Assembly: GCA_002256465.1 (NCBI GenBank)
Contig: NQJG01000020.1
Span: 1-9,903 of the forward strand
Reading direction: 5' to 3'
Source: Methylococcaceae bacterium NSP1-1
GTDB lineage: Bacteria; Pseudomonadota; Gammaproteobacteria; Methylococcales; Methylomonadaceae
Length of the DNA stretch: 9,903 nucleotides
A program made the translations under genes and the position numbers. Below the pieces are notes generated by a model. That model had not been told where the DNA came from, made no database searches, and worked only from the letters and a program-made list of their open reading frames with translations. Numbering within the stretch: position 1 is the stretch's first letter; each line of letters opens with the position of its first letter. Positions 7,601 to 9,903 of this stretch are shown in pieces.

Positions 7601-8128
7601 AACCCACCAGGTCATCCAGCTGAAAGCTATATTTTCCAAGTTAATGACGCCTTCCAGATAGAGCGTTGTTATGCCGATCGATGCGGAAATTATGCAGCTG
7701 AGCAGACCACCCAAAGCAAAAAAACGCAAAATACTACTATCACTAATCAAGGGATTATTTGCGCCAAGATTATGTTTGATCAGCCAAGCACCCACCACCG
7801 CTTGCGCTGTAGCGGCTGTACTGGCTATACCACCGATAAATAGGGAGGTAGGAATATTTTGCAGATTGGCAATATCTAAAAACGCGTAAACCTGAATAAA
7901 AAAAGCGCCTAACCAAATTCCGGGGATCACGCTTCTGCCATAGGTGACAATACCCGCCAGCGCAATTCCCGCAGCAGGCCATATAGAACTGGCATGGCTG
8001 GGAGGGATAGCTATCAGTGTACCAAGGTACCCCCCAAAAAAATAACCCAGGGCCAGGAAAAGATTAAGTCGTAGCATATAAAGTTTTATCGCAAGCCCGA
8101 AAAACAAAGGTAGGATGGAAATTGTCAA
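4679..8128 (-). CDS. Membrane GGDEF-EAL c-di-GMP protein with MASE1, CHASE and GAF domains
   Basis: Up to 1149 residues. In order: MASE1-type membrane region with many helices (about 20-225, with SIWPAAGIALAG at 48-59); extracytoplasmic CHASE sensor (about 240-490, with ALEWIPRI and YFPIAYVEP); a membrane helix (503-524); a short charged linker; GAF (about 565-715, GSCGTAAYKG and ACWSEPIF); GGDEF (722-885); EAL (905-1145). The synthase motif GGDEF (804-808) and its inhibitory RxxD site (795-798) are intact. The phosphodiesterase residues E936 of EAL, N991, E1023, D1053-D1054, K1074, E1110 and Q1130 are all present. It is therefore probably able to make and break c-di-GMP in response to an outside ligand bound by CHASE and an inside one bound by GAF; the ligands are unknown. 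The start is uncertain: position 8128 is a TTG without ribosome-binding site, and the ATG at 8077-8075 (1132 residues) fits the usual MASE1 start better. Confidence 0.93.
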   Translation of the reverse strand: MTISILPLFFGLAIKLYMLRLNLFLALGYFFGGYLGTLIAIPPSHASSIWPAAGIALAGIVTYGRSVIPGIWLGAFFIQVYAFLDIANLQNIPTSLFIGGIASTAATAQAVVGAWLIKHNLGANNPLISDSSILRFFALGGLLSCIISASIGITTLYLEGVINLENIAFSWMTWWVGDVIGVLIFTPLLLCFIGTPRSQWQLRINSVALPLVMLSLLVAVLFQLGKSQEQARISAIFEERANLLHNALQNEINRHIEINQTLKGFFDSSINVTPNDFKLFTQSVFSNHKAILALEWIPRITTINRSFYEQLLGPGFAIRAADGKQGMQPVSLRSEYFPIAYVEPFQGNERAFGFDISTNQMAYQAIQMARNTGETTVTDLIDLVQEPKNSPGAVIYSPVYQSHKILNTLEQRRQYLRGFVASVLLVGNEVNEVKSHFDNLQILLKITDGALELFNETADISTLNLDFQALEKTIQLPLANRIWSVTYRAAPQFYQTQISWNIWWLILGGFLLTGLTGLGLLMLTGRTMQTEDIVKIRTQELEKEITWRKKIIQQHNDHNKVLQAIASPTPLSDILELIVKTAEQRFSDSLCSILLLDEQGKHLHTGAAPSLPEFYNQAIDGTAIGDGVGSCGTAAYKGQRIIIEDVFQHPYCRNFVLLAKQAGLAACWSEPIFSSTQRVLGVFAVYHRAPNYPDTELLTEISELAQLASIAIERKLSEKKVTHLAFFDALTNLPNRRLFMANLEKALSSDIRHKTNGALLYLDLDHFKTLNDSLGHDIGDELLMQVAKRLKHCVRDEDTVARLGGDEFVILLSCREISQDIMMEHALTLAERVQMALQAPYQLKEHIHHITPSIGITLMPHPNITPGELLKQADTAMYHAKNRGRNSISFYNEDMQRRANQRLILERDLRKALTQQQFSLHYQPQFDLKNQLIGAEALLRWQHPDKGIIPLANFIHVAEETGLILLIGDWVIKEACSQLIKWPSLPRLAVNISPKQFRQPKFAHKISTLMSEYGIAKSRLTLEITEGSLIEDADDTLEKLQTLQNLGIHIAIDDFGTGYSSLAYLKQLPLNQLKIDQSFVRDMNTDSNVAVIVETIIGMAKHFGLSVIAEGVETIQQAQYLRDSNCKGFQGYHFSKPLVADEFTRQFIE

Positions 8129-8163
8129 AAAATAATCGCATTAATCTTTTTTCTAACACTCAT
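8125..8163 (-). other. Twelve-codon upstream reading frame joined by a T6 run to the GGDEF-EAL frame
   Basis: ATG at 8163-8161 opens MSVRKKINAIIF and ends at TGA (8127-8125), whose first two bases overlap the TTG at 8128-8126 of the large gene. A run of six T on the minus strand (8132-8127) lies at the junction. One added T would fuse both frames into a basic start followed by a hydrophobic stretch, a plausible extra membrane helix. It may be a leader peptide, a frameshifted true start, or chance. The nearest purine stretch (AAAAGG) is about 11 bases upstream of the ATG, which is rather far. Confidence 0.3.
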
Positions 8164-8407
8164 AATATGAAATACCTTTTAGGCTTTTTGGGTAAACAAA
8201 TGCGACAAGCAGAAGTCCAGAAAATATATTTCTAACTTCCTATGTTATTTATCAAATATAACAGATATCCCAAGTATTTTCAGGTAACTCTAAATGGATT
8301 TTGAAGTGGGGTCAGGAAAAAACAATTTATAAAATAAATAACAGATTGAAAGTAAATATCAATATCCAGTTACAATAGCGGTTATTCTAAAATTATTTTA
8401 TCGGTAT
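8129..8407. other. Divergent AT-rich gap between the GGDEF-EAL and multicopper oxidase genes
   Basis: This region should hold the promoters of both divergent genes. A hairpin TGTTAT (8243-8248) with ATAACA (8258-8263) and 9-base loop is present and could be an operator, but it resembles no site I can name. A T-rich stretch follows around 8148. No gene with ribosome-binding site and family resemblance was found apart from the twelve-codon frame at 8125-8163. Confidence 0.5.
8346..8376 (+). promoter_or_regulatory. Candidate promoter of the multicopper oxidase gene
   Basis: TTGAAA (8346-8351) and TACAAT (8371-8376, five of six to TATAAT) are 19 bases apart. The long spacer is like that of promoters activated by MerR-family metal sensors, but the spacer shows no clear dyad. 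The ATG is 31 bases past the -10. Confidence 0.35.
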
Positions 8408-9903
8408 ATGATCCATAGACACTCTATTTTATTAATATTTATCATTTCGGTATTAGCCACAATCGCCTTTTTTGTTGCCCCTGGATTACAACAAAAAGCC
8501 GGTATTGTAGCACCTGCAACTGTTTATAACCGCTCAGAAGTTACCAGCGGCATTGAAAAACCCTGCTCTAATGAACATCCTGACTGGCGACCTGCGCAAG
8601 TTATTGAAGGTGTTACAGTTGATGCCGCACCGTCATGCGATCCTGATAACCCCTATGACATTGCAACGTCCGTTAAAGGCACCAACAATGTGTCAATGGC
8701 GACATTAATGCAGACCAATCTGGCGCAAGACGCTTTAACCATGACCGACGACCTGGATCATGATGGCGATCCCGACGTTATTCATATAAAACTGGAGGTT
8801 GTCGAACTCAACGGCGCGAGTCCCGATGGCGAGTTTTTAATCAATACCTTTGATATCGCGCCCGGTATCCAGCCGGGGCTTTGGGTTTACGCGCCCAAAT
8901 CCCGGGGCATGGCGCTTAAAAACTTTAATTCGGTGGTAGCCAATCCCTTACCCCATACCATTCATCTTCATGGTGTGGATCACCCCTGGCTCACCGCCAA
9001 AGGTGAAGATAATGACGGCATGGAAGAACATGCGGTTTTCCCCGGAAAAAGCCATACTTATGAAATACAGCCCAGACATGCGGGAACCATGCTTTATCAT
9101 TGCCATGTACAAACTGCGCAGCATTTTATGATGGGATTGAGCGGCCTATTTATTGTTGAAGAAAATCAGCCTGATAACTGGGTGCAAACCTTCAACATAG
9201 GCGCCGGGCAAGTGAGGCATCCATCGGTTGCAGTAAAAAAATCCTACAGCCAGGAATATGACTTACATTATCAGTCCGTTGATAAAAATTTGGCGCAAAT
9301 TATACAGAATGCGAATGACCCCAGATTGATCGCGCAGCGAATGGCCCGCGACTATAACATGACCGAATCCTTTGAAAATTACTTCATGCTGAATGGCCGC
9401 TCCTTCCCCTACACCCTGCGTGACGGAATGATTATCGCAGAAGAAAATGAAAACATTAAACTACATATTGCCAACTTGCAACGCTCATCAATAGCACTCC
9501 ATATGCACGGGCATAAAGCAACCGTTACGGCCCTGGACGGTGTTGATCAACCCGCAGGTCTACAAGTGACACGGGATGTTTTTGACATCGCCCCGGCGCA
9601 ACGGACTGATGTGCTGCTGCAAACCAAAAACAACGGCTTGAACAGTTACGGACCCGGCCTGTGGATGTTTCATGACCATGTGCCTACAGGCACAACCACC
9701 GATGGCATGGAACCCGGAGGTAATATAGCAATCCTCGCCTATAAGTCGTACCTCGACGAACAAGGGATGCCGAAAATGCACGATGAATTATTCGATCAGG
9801 TATTCAGTAAAGATTACTATGCCAAAAAAGTGGCGGTGTGGGGTTTTGGCGATTTTGCCCCGTTACTGGGCGACGCCGGTTTAATCGCTCCGAACTATTT
9901 GCA
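8408..9903 (+). CDS. Exported multicopper oxidase, probable two-domain type with T1 copper in domain 1 (3' end missing)
   Basis: The frame is open for 498 codons to the window edge. Residues 7-25 (SILLIFIISVLATIAFFVA) form a signal peptide or anchor, so it acts outside the cytoplasm. Copper motifs are HTIHLHG (183-189), YHCHVQTAQHFMMGL (230-244), ALHMHGH (363-369) and FHDHVPTG (421-428). The only Cys of the HCH type is in the first half (C232), while the second half has HDH. This is the arrangement of type C two-domain oxidases, in which the T1 copper is in domain 1 and the trinuclear cluster is shared by histidines of both domains. The residue five after His239, where relatives have the axial Met, is Leu244. 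A 100-residue N-terminal stretch with two Cys (53 and 77) precedes the first domain. The substrate is unknown; copper, phenols or manganese are possible. No strong ribosome-binding site precedes the ATG, but the signal sequence supports this start. Confidence 0.88.
   Translation, partial: MIHRHSILLIFIISVLATIAFFVAPGLQQKAGIVAPATVYNRSEVTSGIEKPCSNEHPDWRPAQVIEGVTVDAAPSCDPDNPYDIATSVKGTNNVSMATLMQTNLAQDALTMTDDLDHDGDPDVIHIKLEVVELNGASPDGEFLINTFDIAPGIQPGLWVYAPKSRGMALKNFNSVVANPLPHTIHLHGVDHPWLTAKGEDNDGMEEHAVFPGKSHTYEIQPRHAGTMLYHCHVQTAQHFMMGLSGLFIVEENQPDNWVQTFNIGAGQVRHPSVAVKKSYSQEYDLHYQSVDKNLAQIIQNANDPRLIAQRMARDYNMTESFENYFMLNGRSFPYTLRDGMIIAEENENIKLHIANLQRSSIALHMHGHKATVTALDGVDQPAGLQVTRDVFDIAPAQRTDVLLQTKNNGLNSYGPGLWMFHDHVPTGTTTDGMEPGGNIAILAYKSYLDEQGMPKMHDELFDQVFSKDYYAKKVAVWGFGDFAPLLGDAGLIAPNYL

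Noticed and set aside
8123..8128. A perfect TTGACA -35 box on the minus strand.
   Set aside because: No acceptable -10 box lies 16 to 18 bases downstream, and the position is at the beginning of the coding frame.
8307..8316. TGGGGTCAGG, similar to the end of some mobile or REP-like elements.
   Set aside because: No inverted partner or second copy is in the window, and a 10-base string is not enough evidence.

Overview
The window looks like chromosomal DNA of a gammaproteobacterium. HflD is a gammaproteobacterial protein. A nitrogen-fixation gene fragment, copper-handling genes and a blue multicopper oxidase would fit a methanotroph of the Methylobacter/Methylomonas type, or a similar copper-dependent aerobe. 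The lineage below class level is inference from gene content and translated sequence; no search was run.

Layout. Bases 1-173 (minus) hold the first 57 codons of a NifX-associated (DUF269-type) protein. Then comes a 130-base gap with a REP-like palindrome, followed by a complete IS982-family insertion sequence (about 307-1312) with 19-bp inverted ends and one intact transposase gene. The IS ends only 3 bases past the stop codon of copA (1316-3559, minus), a P1B-type Cu+-exporting ATPase. Upstream of copA and in the same operon is a 69-residue HMA-domain copper chaperone of the CopZ type (3597-3806, minus). Its promoter region carries a perfect 13-base palindrome. Diverging from it is hflD (3998-4621, plus), outside its usual mnmA-hflD-purB setting. 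Convergent to hflD is a large membrane-bound GGDEF-EAL protein (4679 to about 8077 or 8128, minus) with MASE1, CHASE and GAF input domains. Across a 280-base AT-rich divergent gap is the start of a multicopper oxidase (8408 onward, plus), cut by the window edge.

How it works together. copZ-copA is a copper detoxification operon: a cytosolic carrier hands Cu+ to an efflux pump. The multicopper oxidase is exported and may act on copper or another substrate outside the cytoplasm; its link with copZA is by theme only, because hflD and the c-di-GMP gene lie between them. The GGDEF-EAL protein has intact synthase and phosphodiesterase motifs. The IS carries the most unusual signal: the transposase start region can fold onto a sequence lying toward the IS end, hiding its ribosome-binding site and AUG. 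This would matter because copA transcription points straight into the IS with no visible terminator.

No RNA genes, CRISPR arrays or replication origins were seen. I found no wholly new system; the points most worth a second look are the IS leader fold, the copper oxidase ligand set and the unclear start of the GGDEF-EAL gene.
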